A stretch of DNA of 62,594 nt from positions 1 to 62,594 of the forward strand of contig CAJFTX010000008.1 in NCBI GenBank assembly GCA_904420075.1. Direction: 5' to 3'. A program made the translations under genes and the position numbers. The notes under the pieces are model-generated. The model was not told the origin of the DNA, ran no database searches, and saw only the letters and a program-made list of their open reading frames with translations. Origin of the DNA: an uncultured Clostridia bacterium. Its GTDB lineage: Bacteria > Bacillota > Clostridia > Oscillospirales > Feifaniaceae. Below are positions 25,631 through 33,501 of the stretch, piece after piece; within the stretch, counting starts at the first letter, position 1, and each line of letters opens with the position of its first letter.

Positions 25631-26875
25631 TTATTCCTCCCAATAGTATTGTTTTCGAATTTCGGTCTGTACTTCGATCAGCCGGGCAATCCGTTCCTTC
25701 TTCACCGACTCCTCCACCTGGCCCTCCATCGTCGCCGCGGGGGTGCCGCTGCGCTTCGAATAGATAAAGGTGAAGAGATTGAAGTAGCGCACCTCGCGCA
25801 CGAGCGCGAGCGTCGCCTCGAAGTCCTCCTCCGTCTCGGTGGGGAAGCCCACGATGATGTCGCTCGTGAGCCGGATGTCCGGCATCCGCTCGCGCGCGTA
25901 GGCGATGAGCTGCTTGTAGCTCTCCGCCGTGTAGTGCCGGTTCATCTTTTTTAGGATGCGGTCGCTCCCCGACTGGACGGGGAGGTGGAGCTCCCGTGCG
26001 ACGTGCCGGCTCTCGGCCATCGCGTCGATCACCTCGCGGGTGAGGTCCTTCGGGTGGCTGGTCATAAACTTGAGGGTAAAGTCCCCCGGCACCCCGTCGA
26101 TCTCCCGCAGCAGGTCCGCAAAGCGGTAGTCCTCATACCGGTCCTTGCCGTAGGAGTTCACGTTCTGCCCGAGCAGCATGATCTCTCCGATCCCCGCGGC
26201 CGCGAGCGAGCGCACCTCCTCCAAAATCTTCTCCCTCTCGCGGGAGCGCTCCCTGCCCCTTGTGTAGGGGACGATGCAGTAGGTGCAGAAGTTGTTGCAG
26301 CCGTACATGATGGTGACAAAGGCGCGGTCCCCCCCGCTGCGCTTCACCGGCAGCCCCTCGGGGATGGCGGTCTCTCCATTTGTGACCTCCGCCCGGCGCT
26401 CCCCCTCGAGCGCCGAATAGAGCAGCTCCGGCAGCTTATAGAAGGTGTGAGTGCCGAAGACCACGCTCACGTGCCGGTACTTCTCCATGATCTCGCGCAC
26501 CCTGTGCTCCTGCTGCATCATGCAGCCGCAGATGCCGATGACAAGCCCCGGCCGCTCCTCCTTCTCGTGCTTGAGCGCGCCGATATTGCCGAGCACCCGC
26601 AGCTCCGCGTGCTCCCGCACCGCGCAGGTATTAAAGAGAATGAAGTCCGCATCTTTTCTGCTCTCCGCCTCGTCGTAGCCGCAGAGCTCCAGCATCCCGC
26701 GCATCCGGTCGCTGTCCGCCACGTTCTGCTGGCAGCCGTAGGTCTCGATGAGGGCGCGCGGCCGCCGCTCCCCCCGCGCCACAAGCTCGTCCGCCCGGGC
26801 GGCGAGCAGCGCGGCGTAGTGCTCCATTTTTTCCAGTTCTTCGGCGGGAATGGCCGCCGGCAGTTTTTTCTCCAT
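25631..26875 (-). CDS. miaB: tRNA methylthiotransferase MiaB, TRAM domain absent
   Basis: A 414-residue radical-SAM enzyme that methylthiolates i6A37 of tRNA. The UPF0004 domain ligands are Cys48, Cys84 and Cys118, and the radical-SAM ligands are Cys193, Cys197 and Cys200 in YGCNNFCTYC. The protein ends EIRKQYYWEE right where the C-terminal TRAM RNA-binding domain (about 60 residues) should begin. The next gene starts 3 bases later, so no TRAM remnant lies downstream. The start at 26875 is preferred over an in-frame GTG at 26896 because AGAGGA precedes it. MiaA is in the same cluster. Confidence 0.92.
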   Translation of the reverse strand: MEKKLPAAIPAEELEKMEHYAALLAARADELVARGERRPRALIETYGCQQNVADSDRMRGMLELCGYDEAESRKDADFILFNTCAVREHAELRVLGNIGALKHEKEERPGLVIGICGCMMQQEHRVREIMEKYRHVSVVFGTHTFYKLPELLYSALEGERRAEVTNGETAIPEGLPVKRSGGDRAFVTIMYGCNNFCTYCIVPYTRGRERSREREKILEEVRSLAAAGIGEIMLLGQNVNSYGKDRYEDYRFADLLREIDGVPGDFTLKFMTSHPKDLTREVIDAMAESRHVARELHLPVQSGSDRILKKMNRHYTAESYKQLIAYARERMPDIRLTSDIIVGFPTETEEDFEATLALVREVRYFNLFTFIYSKRSGTPAATMEGQVEESVKKERIARLIEVQTEIRKQYYWEE

Positions 26876-27040
26876 CTGACGCAAAAGTCCTCTCACTTAC
26901 ATTCACATTATCTTGTTATTTTACCAAAAAAAGCGGCGACGCGCAAGGGCGCACCCCCATTCTCCCGGAAGCTTTCTTGTGCGCTGCCCCACTTCGTAGT
27001 ATCATGGACCTATCCGTCTCACTTGTTAAGGAGGAATTCC

Positions 27041-27802
27041 ATGCGCCCCTGGTTCACAACAGACAGAATCGACCGAGATACCTATTGTATCAGCGAATAC
27101 CGCCACTGGGAGGAGACCCACTGCTATCTTCTAAGCGGCGCCGAGCGCAGCCTGCTGATCGACACCGGCCTCGGCATCTGCGACATCGCAGATGTCGTCT
27201 CCGAGCTGACCGCTCTGCCGGTCACCGCCGTCGCCACACACATCCACTGGGACCACATCGGCGGCCACAAATTTTATCCCGACTTCTATGCGCACGCGGC
27301 CGAGCTGCCCTGGCTCCAGGGCGGCTTCCCGCAGACGATAGAGGAGATCAGAGGATATGTGACCGAGCGCTGCGACCTGCCCGAGGGGTACGATGTGGGG
27401 CAGTACACCTTTTTTCAAGGGACCCCCACCGCGGTGCTGCACGGCGGCGAGCGCATTGAGCTCGGCGGCAGGACGCTCGAGGTCCTCCACACGCCGGGGC
27501 ACTCGCCGGGACACATCTGCTTCTGGGAGGCTGCGCGCGGCTATCTCTTCACGGGGGACCTGATCTACCGGGGCACGCTCACCGCCTGGTTCCCCTCCAC
27601 CGACCCCGAGGCCTACCTCCGCTCGGCCGAACAGATCGCAATGCTCCCGGCCGAGCGCATCCTCCCCGCGCACCACTCGCTCGACATCCGGCCCGAGCTC
27701 GTTTTGCGGGTGCGCGACCAGCTCCGGCGGCTGAAAAAAAGCGGCTCGCTCCACCACGGCAGCGGCACCTTCGACTACGGGGACTGGGCGATCCAGCTGT
27801 AG
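27041..27802 (+). CDS. MBL-fold metallo-hydrolase
   Basis: A 253-residue metallo-beta-lactamase-fold hydrolase. The metal motif is THIHWDHIGG with His67, His69, Asp71 and His72; further ligands are in HTPGHSPGHICF, GDLIYRG and PAHHSLD. It resembles glyoxalase-II-like and quorum-quenching-like enzymes, but the substrate is not known. The long open frame upstream of this start is only antisense to miaB; the start at 27041 has a perfect AAGGAGG. It is a single gene that converges on the aldo/keto reductase operon, with a shared terminator. Confidence 0.9.
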   Translation: MRPWFTTDRIDRDTYCISEYRHWEETHCYLLSGAERSLLIDTGLGICDIADVVSELTALPVTAVATHIHWDHIGGHKFYPDFYAHAAELPWLQGGFPQTIEEIRGYVTERCDLPEGYDVGQYTFFQGTPTAVLHGGERIELGGRTLEVLHTPGHSPGHICFWEAARGYLFTGDLIYRGTLTAWFPSTDPEAYLRSAEQIAMLPAERILPAHHSLDIRPELVLRVRDQLRRLKKSGSLHHGSGTFDYGDWAIQL

Positions 27803-27967
27803 GGTCTGTCCGCGGGAAAATCCGGATCACCGCCGCTCTTCCCCACAGTTTGCCCCCCTTTCGGGCCGCCGGGCGCACCATTTCATCTTCGCCTGCGCGG
27901 AGCACTCCGGAACCATTCCCAGCTCCCCCTGCCGCCATCCCGCAGAGGTGGACCTCTCCCGATACAG

Positions 27968-28007
27968 AAAAGACGTCCCGCGGTCCTAGGACCGCGGGAC
28001 GTCTTTT
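27968..28007. terminator. 40-bp perfect palindrome, bidirectional terminator
   Basis: Both arms are 20 bases and perfectly complementary, with A runs on the left and T runs on the right, giving T-runs on either strand. It lies between the convergent metallo-hydrolase and aldo/keto reductase genes and touches the stop codon of the latter. Confidence 0.85.
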
Positions 28008-29155
28008 TATCTCCCGAAGAGGGCGGCCGCCCGCCCCATATTCTCCACCACCGGCACCTCAAACGGGCAGCGCCGCTCACACGCGCGGCAGCCGACGCAC
28101 TCGGAGGCGTGGTGCGGGAGCGCCGCGTAGTGCTCCCGCACCGTCTCCGGCACCTCGCCCTGCGCCCGGGCGAGATTGAAAAACTTGGTGACCGAGGCGA
28201 CGTCGATCCCCTTCGGGCAGGGGGCGCAGTGCCCGCAGTACATGCAGTGCCCCTTCCAGCTGATCCTCGGCAGCGCCGCGAGCGCCGCGGCGTAGTCCCG
28301 CTCGCTCTCGGGGGCCGTCTCATAGGCGATGCTCGCCGCGAGCTCCTCCGGCGTCCGCGCGCCCGAGAGCACCGAGGCCACCCCCGGCCGGGTCAGCGCG
28401 TAGTGGATGCACTGCAGCGGGGTGAGCGCCCGCCCCGCGGGGGAGAGGCTCTCGCTCAAGAGGTCCCCGCCGCCGAACGCCTTCATCACCGTGATGCCCA
28501 CCCCCTTGCGCTGGCAGCTCTCGTAGAGCGCCTGCCGCGCCGGGTCCATATTCACAAGCTCACGCGAATAGTTCTTCTCCGCCCAGAGGTCCTCCACATC
28601 CTCGCTTGCCGGCTGCAGATCGTAGCAGGGGTTGACGCTGAACATCAGCACCTCGATCATCCCGCTGTCCACCGCCGCCTGCGCGACCTCCGGGTTGTGG
28701 CTCGAGAGGCCGATGCAGCCGATCTTCCCCTCCCGCAGCAGCTCCCGCGCGTAGGCCATCACCGGCCCCGAAAGCACCTCCTCCCAGTCCGCCAGCGAGT
28801 CCACATAGTGGATCATCCCGATCTCCAGGCGCTCGGTCTCGAGCCGCCGCAGCTGGTCCTCAAAGCTCGCGCGCACCTTCTCGATCTCGCGGGTGCGCCT
28901 GTACTGCCCGTCCTCCCAGACGGTGCAGAGATGTCCCTGCAGCACAAACTTCTCCCGCCGGCCCCGCAGCGCCCGTCCGAGCGCGCTGCGCAGCTCGGGG
29001 TCGGGGGTGTAGAGGTCGATGCAGTTCACCCCCGCCGCCTCCATCTGGTCCACAAGCGCATTTACCTCTTCAAACGGCTTATTTGCAAAGCCCTCGCAGC
29101 CCATGCCGATCTCGCTCACTTTGAGCCCGGTTCTGCCCAGTGTCCGATATTCCAT
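28007..29155 (-). CDS. Aldo/keto reductase with C-terminal 4Fe-4S clusters
   Basis: A 382-residue protein. Residues 1-285 form an aldo/keto-reductase barrel (MEYRTLGRTGLKVSEIGMG). The C-terminal part (about 300-375) holds two cysteine sets, CMYCGHCAPCP and CVGCRACERRCP, typical of dicluster ferredoxins, so electrons may come from iron-sulfur clusters rather than NADPH. The usual catalytic Lys region reads VLQGHL, so the tetrad looks incomplete. It is followed on the other side by a carboxymuconolactone-decarboxylase family gene 10 bases upstream, with which it forms a two-gene operon. The substrate is unknown. Confidence 0.88.
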   Translation of the reverse strand: MEYRTLGRTGLKVSEIGMGCEGFANKPFEEVNALVDQMEAAGVNCIDLYTPDPELRSALGRALRGRREKFVLQGHLCTVWEDGQYRRTREIEKVRASFEDQLRRLETERLEIGMIHYVDSLADWEEVLSGPVMAYARELLREGKIGCIGLSSHNPEVAQAAVDSGMIEVLMFSVNPCYDLQPASEDVEDLWAEKNYSRELVNMDPARQALYESCQRKGVGITVMKAFGGGDLLSESLSPAGRALTPLQCIHYALTRPGVASVLSGARTPEELAASIAYETAPESERDYAAALAALPRISWKGHCMYCGHCAPCPKGIDVASVTKFFNLARAQGEVPETVREHYAALPHHASECVGCRACERRCPFEVPVVENMGRAAALFGR

Positions 29156-29165
29156 CTCTTCCTCC

Positions 29166-29876
29166 TTACTTCGCCGCCTCGTCGGTGCACCGCAGCGCGT
29201 TCAAGCTCCTCGGGTAGCCGAGATACGGCAGGCAGTGGGAGACCGCCGCGATGAGCGTCTCCCGGTCGTTCCCGGCGCACAGATTCCCCCGCGCGTGGCT
29301 CACAAGCTGCGGCTCACAGCCGCCCTGTCCCGCCAGAAAGAAAAAGGTGATAAGCTCCCGCTCCCGAGGCCCGAGGCCCGCGCGGGTGTAGTAATCGCCG
29401 AAGCAGTTGCCCGAAAGCCAGCGGTTGATGTGCCGCGTCTCGGCGGGTCCGCTCTCCGCGAAGCCGCGCATCCCCTCTCCAAAGAGCTCCACCTGGACGC
29501 GGTTCCCCGCCTCGACCCGGTCGCCCGAGACCCGGTCGCCCGCCGGGAGCGGCAGCGAGATCCCCGCGCGGCAGAACGCCTCGTCCATCGCCTTCAAAAA
29601 GGGGGCCGTCCGCCCGAGCCCGAGATAGGCCGCCGCCTGGTAGACCGTCTCGCGCACCTCCTCCGCCGTTAGCGGCTCCCCGAGCAGCTCCGGCAGCACC
29701 GCCGAAAACACGTCGAGCCCCTGGCAGCCGATCAGCGCCGCGAGTATCGCGAGCGCCCGCAGCCGCGCATCGAGCGGCATGCGTCGCACCTCCTCTTCAA
29801 AAAAGCGCTCCAGAATCGTCACAAACTCAGGATCGCTCCCCCGCACGGGGTCGAGCGCCCGCTCAAACTCCTCCAT
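29166..29876 (-). CDS. Carboxymuconolactone decarboxylase family protein
   Basis: A 236-residue all-helical protein made of two CMD/AhpD-like halves, roughly 20-105 and 130-225. The second half has RERELITFFFLAGQGGCEPQL, seen here in part at about 170-188, then VSHARGNLCAGNDRETLIA. The redox CxxC of AhpD is absent, so peroxidase activity is unlikely. It is the first gene of the operon with the aldo/keto reductase. A joint role in reductive turnover of a small carbonyl compound is inference. Confidence 0.83.
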   Translation of the reverse strand: MEEFERALDPVRGSDPEFVTILERFFEEEVRRMPLDARLRALAILAALIGCQGLDVFSAVLPELLGEPLTAEEVRETVYQAAAYLGLGRTAPFLKAMDEAFCRAGISLPLPAGDRVSGDRVEAGNRVQVELFGEGMRGFAESGPAETRHINRWLSGNCFGDYYTRAGLGPRERELITFFFLAGQGGCEPQLVSHARGNLCAGNDRETLIAAVSHCLPYLGYPRSLNALRCTDEAAK

Positions 29877-29898
29877 CTCTTCCGCCTCCTTGCCCTCT

Positions 29899-29927
29899 AT
29901 TGTACCAGCGGCGCCGTGCGCTGTAAA
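29899..29927 (-). promoter_or_regulatory. Promoter for the CMD-aldo/keto reductase operon
   Basis: On the minus strand TTTACA (29922-29927) is followed after 17 bases by TACAAT (29899-29904), with a TGG just before the -10. The start codon is about 20 bases downstream. Confidence 0.7.
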
Positions 29928-29963
29928 ATGCCTGTTTTCTCCCGGATGCCATGCCCAAAAGGT

Positions 29964-29995
29964 ATAAAAAAGGCGCAGAGGAAACCCTCTGCGCC
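29964..29995 (-). terminator. Terminator after the P-loop gene
   Basis: A perfect 10-base-pair stem (29972-29981 with 29986-29995) and a four-base loop are followed on the minus strand by TTTTTTAT. Confidence 0.9.
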
Positions 29996-30008
29996 GGATG
30001 TAGAATCC

Positions 30009-30419
30009 TTACTTGTTGATGATGCAAGCCTTCACATTGTCCGCGACCTCGCTCGCGTCCGCCGAGACGGTCAGCACAAAATCGACCTCCGAATCCAGCT
30101 TCTCGAGCATCGACACAAACTCCGAAAGCCCCGCCTGGTCGTCCCCCGCCATGCGGAAGATCCCGTCGATGAAGATCTCCTTGATGTCGTAGTTCGCCGC
30201 GAGCATGCCCGCCACGAAGCTGTACACGCCCTGGTAGCCCGAGACGCCGTACGCCGAGATGTCCACAAGGCGCGCGCTGTGCTTGACGTCATAGGTCAGC
30301 TTCGTCCCCTTCTCGATGCAGACGACGTTGCCCGTCGCCGACTCGACCGCGCTATTGACCATATCTACAAGGATCTTTGTCTTACCCGTCCCTTTTTTCC
30401 CGATGATTACTTTGATCAT
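30009..30419 (-). CDS. Small P-loop ATP-binding protein
   Basis: A 136-residue protein beginning MIKVIIGKKGTGKT, a Walker A motif at residues 7-14. A Walker-B-like IFIDGIF lies near residue 90. The fold is that of a short P-loop NTPase without recognisable accessory domains. It is a monocistronic gene with its own promoter (30463-30491) and a strong terminator (29964-29995). Proteins of this size and opening are widespread in Clostridia, but I know of no assigned function. Confidence 0.8.
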   Translation of the reverse strand: MIKVIIGKKGTGKTKILVDMVNSAVESATGNVVCIEKGTKLTYDVKHSARLVDISAYGVSGYQGVYSFVAGMLAANYDIKEIFIDGIFRMAGDDQAGLSEFVSMLEKLDSEVDFVLTVSADASEVADNVKACIINK

Positions 30420-30462
30420 GCTGCCATCCTCCTATTTGCTTATTTTGGAAGGTCTTTTGTTT

Positions 30463-30491
30463 ATTATACTATACCCTCCCAAAAGATGCAA
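30463..30491 (-). promoter_or_regulatory. Promoter for the P-loop gene
   Basis: On the minus strand TTGCAT (30486-30491) is followed after 17 bases by a perfect TATAAT (30463-30468). Confidence 0.75.
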
Positions 30492-30492
30492 G

Positions 30493-30517
30493 GCGCGCGG
30501 AGAAAATCCCCGCGCGC
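30493..30517. terminator. Terminator between dacF and the P-loop gene
   Basis: A stem of 8 GC pairs (30493-30500 with 30510-30517) has an 8-9 base loop. The plus side has TTTTTT, and the minus side has CTTGCATCTTTT overlapping the next promoter. By position it would end dacF. Confidence 0.65.
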
Positions 30518-30524
30518 TTTTTTA

Positions 30525-31667
30525 TCAGGATGGCATTACGCCTGAGAGCACCTCGAAGAAGATCTCGACAAATCCCGCGCGGTCCACCCCCTCGGCTGTG
30601 ACCACCGGGCTCTCGCCGATCGTCTCCCCCGCGCGGACATAGGTCACGGTGCCGACCGTCTGCCCCGGCTCCACCGGGGCGGTGACCGCCTCCGCAAGCG
30701 AGAGCTGGCACTCGATCTCCTGCTCGCCGCTCTTCTCCGCGAGCACCGAGAAAGCGCCGTCCTTCACGGTGAGCGCCACCTCCGGCACAACTCCGCGGCG
30801 CACCGGGAGCATCGGCAGCTCCGGCAGCTCGGGGCGCAGCAGCTGGTAGTTTGCATAGCCGTAGTCGAGCAGACGCGTCGCGTCCTGGAAGCGGTCCTTT
30901 GTCGTCGGCGCGCCGAGCACCACCGCGATCAGCGCCATCCCGTCCCGCTCGGCCGTCGCCGAGAGACAGTAGAGCGCGCTGTCGGTGCTGCCCGTTTTGA
31001 GTCCGGTGATGCCGTCGTAGGTCTTGATGAGTTTGTTGGTGTTGACAAGCTCGTTTGCCCCGTCGCGGAGACTGTCCATCCAGGTCAGCGAGAACTCGCG
31101 AATCTCCTCGTGCTTGATGAGCTCCCGGCTGATGAGCGCGATGTCCCGCGCGGTCATCACATGTCCCTCCGCGGGCAGCCCCGTGGGGTTTGCAAAGTTG
31201 GTCCCCGAGCAGCCGAGCTCCTTTGCCCGCTCGTTCATCCGCGCGACGAAGGCCTCCCCGCTGCCGGAGATATACTCGCCCATCGCAAAGGCCGCATCGT
31301 TTGCCGAGACGATGCAGATCGCCTTGACCATGTCGCGCACGCTCATCTGCTCGCCCGGCTCCAGCCAGATCTGCGAGCCGCCCATCGAGGCCGCCGTCTC
31401 GCTGGTCGGCACCATGTCGTCCCAGCCGATCTGTCCCGACTCGATCGCCTCCATGATGAGCAGCAGCGTCATAATCTTGGTCACGCTCGCGGGCTCGCGC
31501 GAGCTGTCCGCGTCCTTCTCATAGAGTACCTGTCCGGTCGACGCCTCCATCAGAATCGCGGCGGGCGCCGTCACCTCCGGTCCCGCAGGCGCCGCGGCCG
31601 CCGTCAGCGGCAGCGCGAGCACCCCTGCGAGCAGCAGAGCCACAAATCTCTTTGTCCGTTTGCCCAT
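30525..31667 (-). CDS. dacF: D-alanyl-D-alanine carboxypeptidase (PBP5/DacF type)
   Basis: A 380-residue exported enzyme that trims the terminal D-Ala of peptidoglycan stem peptides. A signal peptide covers about 1-26 (KRTKRFVALLLAGVLALPL). The penicillin-binding motifs are SVTK at 61-64, SAN at 121-123 and KTG at 224-226. The C-terminal part (about 285-370) is the beta-rich domain of this family, although the usual amphipathic membrane anchor helix is short (GFVEIFFEVLSGV). It follows the walJ-rlmH unit across a terminator, and cell-wall genes dominate the region. Confidence 0.93.
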   Translation of the reverse strand: MGKRTKRFVALLLAGVLALPLTAAAAPAGPEVTAPAAILMEASTGQVLYEKDADSSREPASVTKIMTLLLIMEAIESGQIGWDDMVPTSETAASMGGSQIWLEPGEQMSVRDMVKAICIVSANDAAFAMGEYISGSGEAFVARMNERAKELGCSGTNFANPTGLPAEGHVMTARDIALISRELIKHEEIREFSLTWMDSLRDGANELVNTNKLIKTYDGITGLKTGSTDSALYCLSATAERDGMALIAVVLGAPTTKDRFQDATRLLDYGYANYQLLRPELPELPMLPVRRGVVPEVALTVKDGAFSVLAEKSGEQEIECQLSLAEAVTAPVEPGQTVGTVTYVRAGETIGESPVVTAEGVDRAGFVEIFFEVLSGVMPS

Positions 31668-31757
31668 AAAAAGCCCCGTCCTTCCCTCTTATCATGTCCT
31701 ATTCTTATGAGATGGGACGGGAAAATATTCAACCCAACACGGAAGATTCTCCTCTGT

Positions 31758-31785
31758 AAAAAAAGACCGCTTTATCGGCGATCTT
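31758..31785 (-). terminator. Terminator after rlmH
   Basis: A hairpin (AAAGACCGC with GCGATCTTT, one mismatch) is followed on the minus strand by seven T residues. It separates rlmH from dacF. Confidence 0.75.
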
Positions 31786-31791
31786 TTTCCC

Positions 31792-32268
31792 TCATTTGTG
31801 ATATTTTCCCCCGGCCTCGATGTTGCAGGCGCGGTAGAGCTGTTCGAGCAACACCACCCGCATCAGCTGGTGCGGGAAGGTCATCTCCGAGAAGGAGAGT
31901 CTAAGGTCCGCCCGGCGCTTCACCGCGTCCGAAAGGCCGTGCGACCCGCCGATGACAAAGACAAGCTCCGACCGGCCGGAGGCGGTCACCTCCGCGAGCT
32001 TCTCTGAAAACTCGACGCTCCCCATCTGCCGCCCTTCGACGCAGAGGGCCGTCACATAGGCGCGCGGACCGATCTTCTGCAAAATCCGCCCGCCCTCCTC
32101 CTCGAGGGCGCGGGCGATCTCCGCTCCGCTCTCCCCCCGGAGGCGGGCCTCCGCGATCTCAAGAATTTCAAGCTTTGCATAGGCCGAGAGCCGCTTCTGA
32201 TATTCCGCCGCGGCCTCGCGGAAGAACTTCTCCTTGAGTCCGCCGACCGCAATCACCGTCAGCCTCAT
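31792..32268 (-). CDS. rlmH: 23S rRNA (pseudouridine1915-N3)-methyltransferase
   Basis: A 158-residue SPOUT methyltransferase. The start at 32268 is fixed by the family opening MRLTVIAVGGLKEKF. The knotted C-terminal half has FVIGGSHGLSDAV, SEMTFPHQLMRVVLLEQLYRA in part, and ends YHK as usual. It methylates pseudouridine 1915 in helix 69 on 70S ribosomes. Its start overlaps the walJ stop as ATGA, as in many Firmicutes, where rlmH closes the wal region. Confidence 0.95.
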   Translation of the reverse strand: MRLTVIAVGGLKEKFFREAAAEYQKRLSAYAKLEILEIAEARLRGESGAEIARALEEEGGRILQKIGPRAYVTALCVEGRQMGSVEFSEKLAEVTASGRSELVFVIGGSHGLSDAVKRRADLRLSFSEMTFPHQLMRVVLLEQLYRACNIEAGGKYHK

Positions 32269-33041
32269 AGCACAAACCCCCGACTCGCGCAGTCCCTCGG
32301 GGCGACGTCCACCGTCGCCTCCCCCGCCGAGACGCCCAGCCGCGTGAGCGCGTCGCAGGTGCACTGGATCGCCCGCTCCGGCCGATTGTTCTCCCGCGAG
32401 AGGTGGCCGAGCAGAAAGTGCCGGGTCCCACACTCGAAGAGGCGGCAGACCGTCTCGGCGCAGTCGTCATTGGAGAGGTGCCCAAAGTCGCCCTCGATCC
32501 GCCGCTTTAAGAAGAAGGGATAGCTCCCGTTTCGCAGCAGCTCCCGGTCGTAGTTGCTCTCAATCAGGATCATATCCGAGCCGCGCACCGCCTCAAACAC
32601 CGGCTCCGGCACATGGCCGAGATCGGTCATCACCGAGAAGCTCCGCCCGCCGGCCCGCAGCCGATAGCCGCAGCTCGCAGTCGCGTCGTGCGGCGTGTCG
32701 AAGAAGTTCACCTCAAAGGAGCCGAGTTCCACCGGCCCCGAGAGCGGCCGGAGCCGCGCGTGCGGGATCTCCCCCGCGTCCGCCACGGCGCGCAGCACCT
32801 CCCGCTTCCCGTAGATGGGGAAACTGCTGCGCCGCGCGATGGCGGGCACCCCTTTGACGTGGTCGCTGTGGTCGTGGGTGAGAAAGAGCGCGTCGATCTG
32901 GTCATAGGAGACGCCGAGCGCCGCGAGCGCCCGCTTTAGAATCAGCACGCCGACCCCCGCGTCGACAAGAATCCGGCAGCTCCCCTGCTCGACCAGCAGG
33001 GCGTTGCCGCTGCTGCCCGAAAAAAGTGTCCAAATCTTCAC
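32265..33041 (-). CDS. walJ: MBL-fold hydrolase WalJ/YycJ
   Basis: A 258-residue metallo-beta-lactamase-fold protein of the YycJ family, which has DNA 5'-3' exonuclease activity and often lies beside walRK. The metal motif is LFLTHDHSDH with His56, His58, Asp60 and His61, and GHLSRENN is a later family motif. It starts with GTG at 33041, giving the family opening KIWTLFSGSSGN, with GAGGAG nine bases upstream. murA and its terminator separate it from walI, so it is a separate unit here. rlmH overlaps its end. Confidence 0.9.
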   Translation of the reverse strand: MKIWTLFSGSSGNALLVEQGSCRILVDAGVGVLILKRALAALGVSYDQIDALFLTHDHSDHVKGVPAIARRSSFPIYGKREVLRAVADAGEIPHARLRPLSGPVELGSFEVNFFDTPHDATASCGYRLRAGGRSFSVMTDLGHVPEPVFEAVRGSDMILIESNYDRELLRNGSYPFFLKRRIEGDFGHLSNDDCAETVCRLFECGTRHFLLGHLSRENNRPERAIQCTCDALTRLGVSAGEATVDVAPRDCASRGFVL

Positions 33042-33464
33042 TAGATCCCGCTCCTCACTCAAAATTGATCTGTCCTCGGGGCCGCGCCCCGCGGGAGGCG
33101 GCGTCCCGCACAGCAAGTCCCCGCCGGGCGTCCCAAAAGGCGCCCCGGTTCACCCCTGCGGCAGTTCCCCCTCCTCTCAGGCGGGCACAGCCACTCGGGT
33201 CACACTTCGGAGACTCCCCCGGAGCCCAGCCCCCGGTCCGCACAGCGCGCGGACTCGCGTATAGCCCGTGGGCCCGCTCATTCAGAGCGGCGGCTCCTGC
33301 TCACAGGGGCAACCGTCCGCACCACAGACGCTCCGCGCTTTTCAAAAGGCCGCCCCTCGCAAATGGGCGGCGGGCCGCTCCTCGGACGGCTCTCCCGCTC
33401 TTCCGCCCACTCCGCAGAGAGCCCGCGCAAGCCGCCGGCCGCGGCAGCTCTTCGCACCGCGCCA
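33042..33464. other. Gene-free stretch between murA and walJ
   Basis: It is GC-rich with several short inverted repeats but no open frame that has a ribosome site or family motif. A promoter for walJ is expected here but none is clear. Confidence 0.5.
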
Positions 33465-33465
33465 C

Positions 33466-33493
33466 AAAAAAGCGGGACCCAAAAGGGCCCCGC
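33466..33493 (-). terminator. Terminator after murA
   Basis: The stem GCGGGACCC (33472-33480) pairs with GGGCCCCGC (33485-33493) with one mismatch and an AAAA loop. Six T residues follow on the minus strand. Confidence 0.88.
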
Positions 33494-33501
33494 AGACCTC
33501 C

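Noticed and set aside
25985-27040. Upstream extension of the MBL-hydrolase frame
   Set aside because: It is antisense to miaB; the perfect AAGGAGG before 27041 and the family length fix the start.
33042-33464. Short open frames between murA and walJ
   Set aside because: They lack ribosome sites and motifs and overlap on both strands, so they are taken as random openings.
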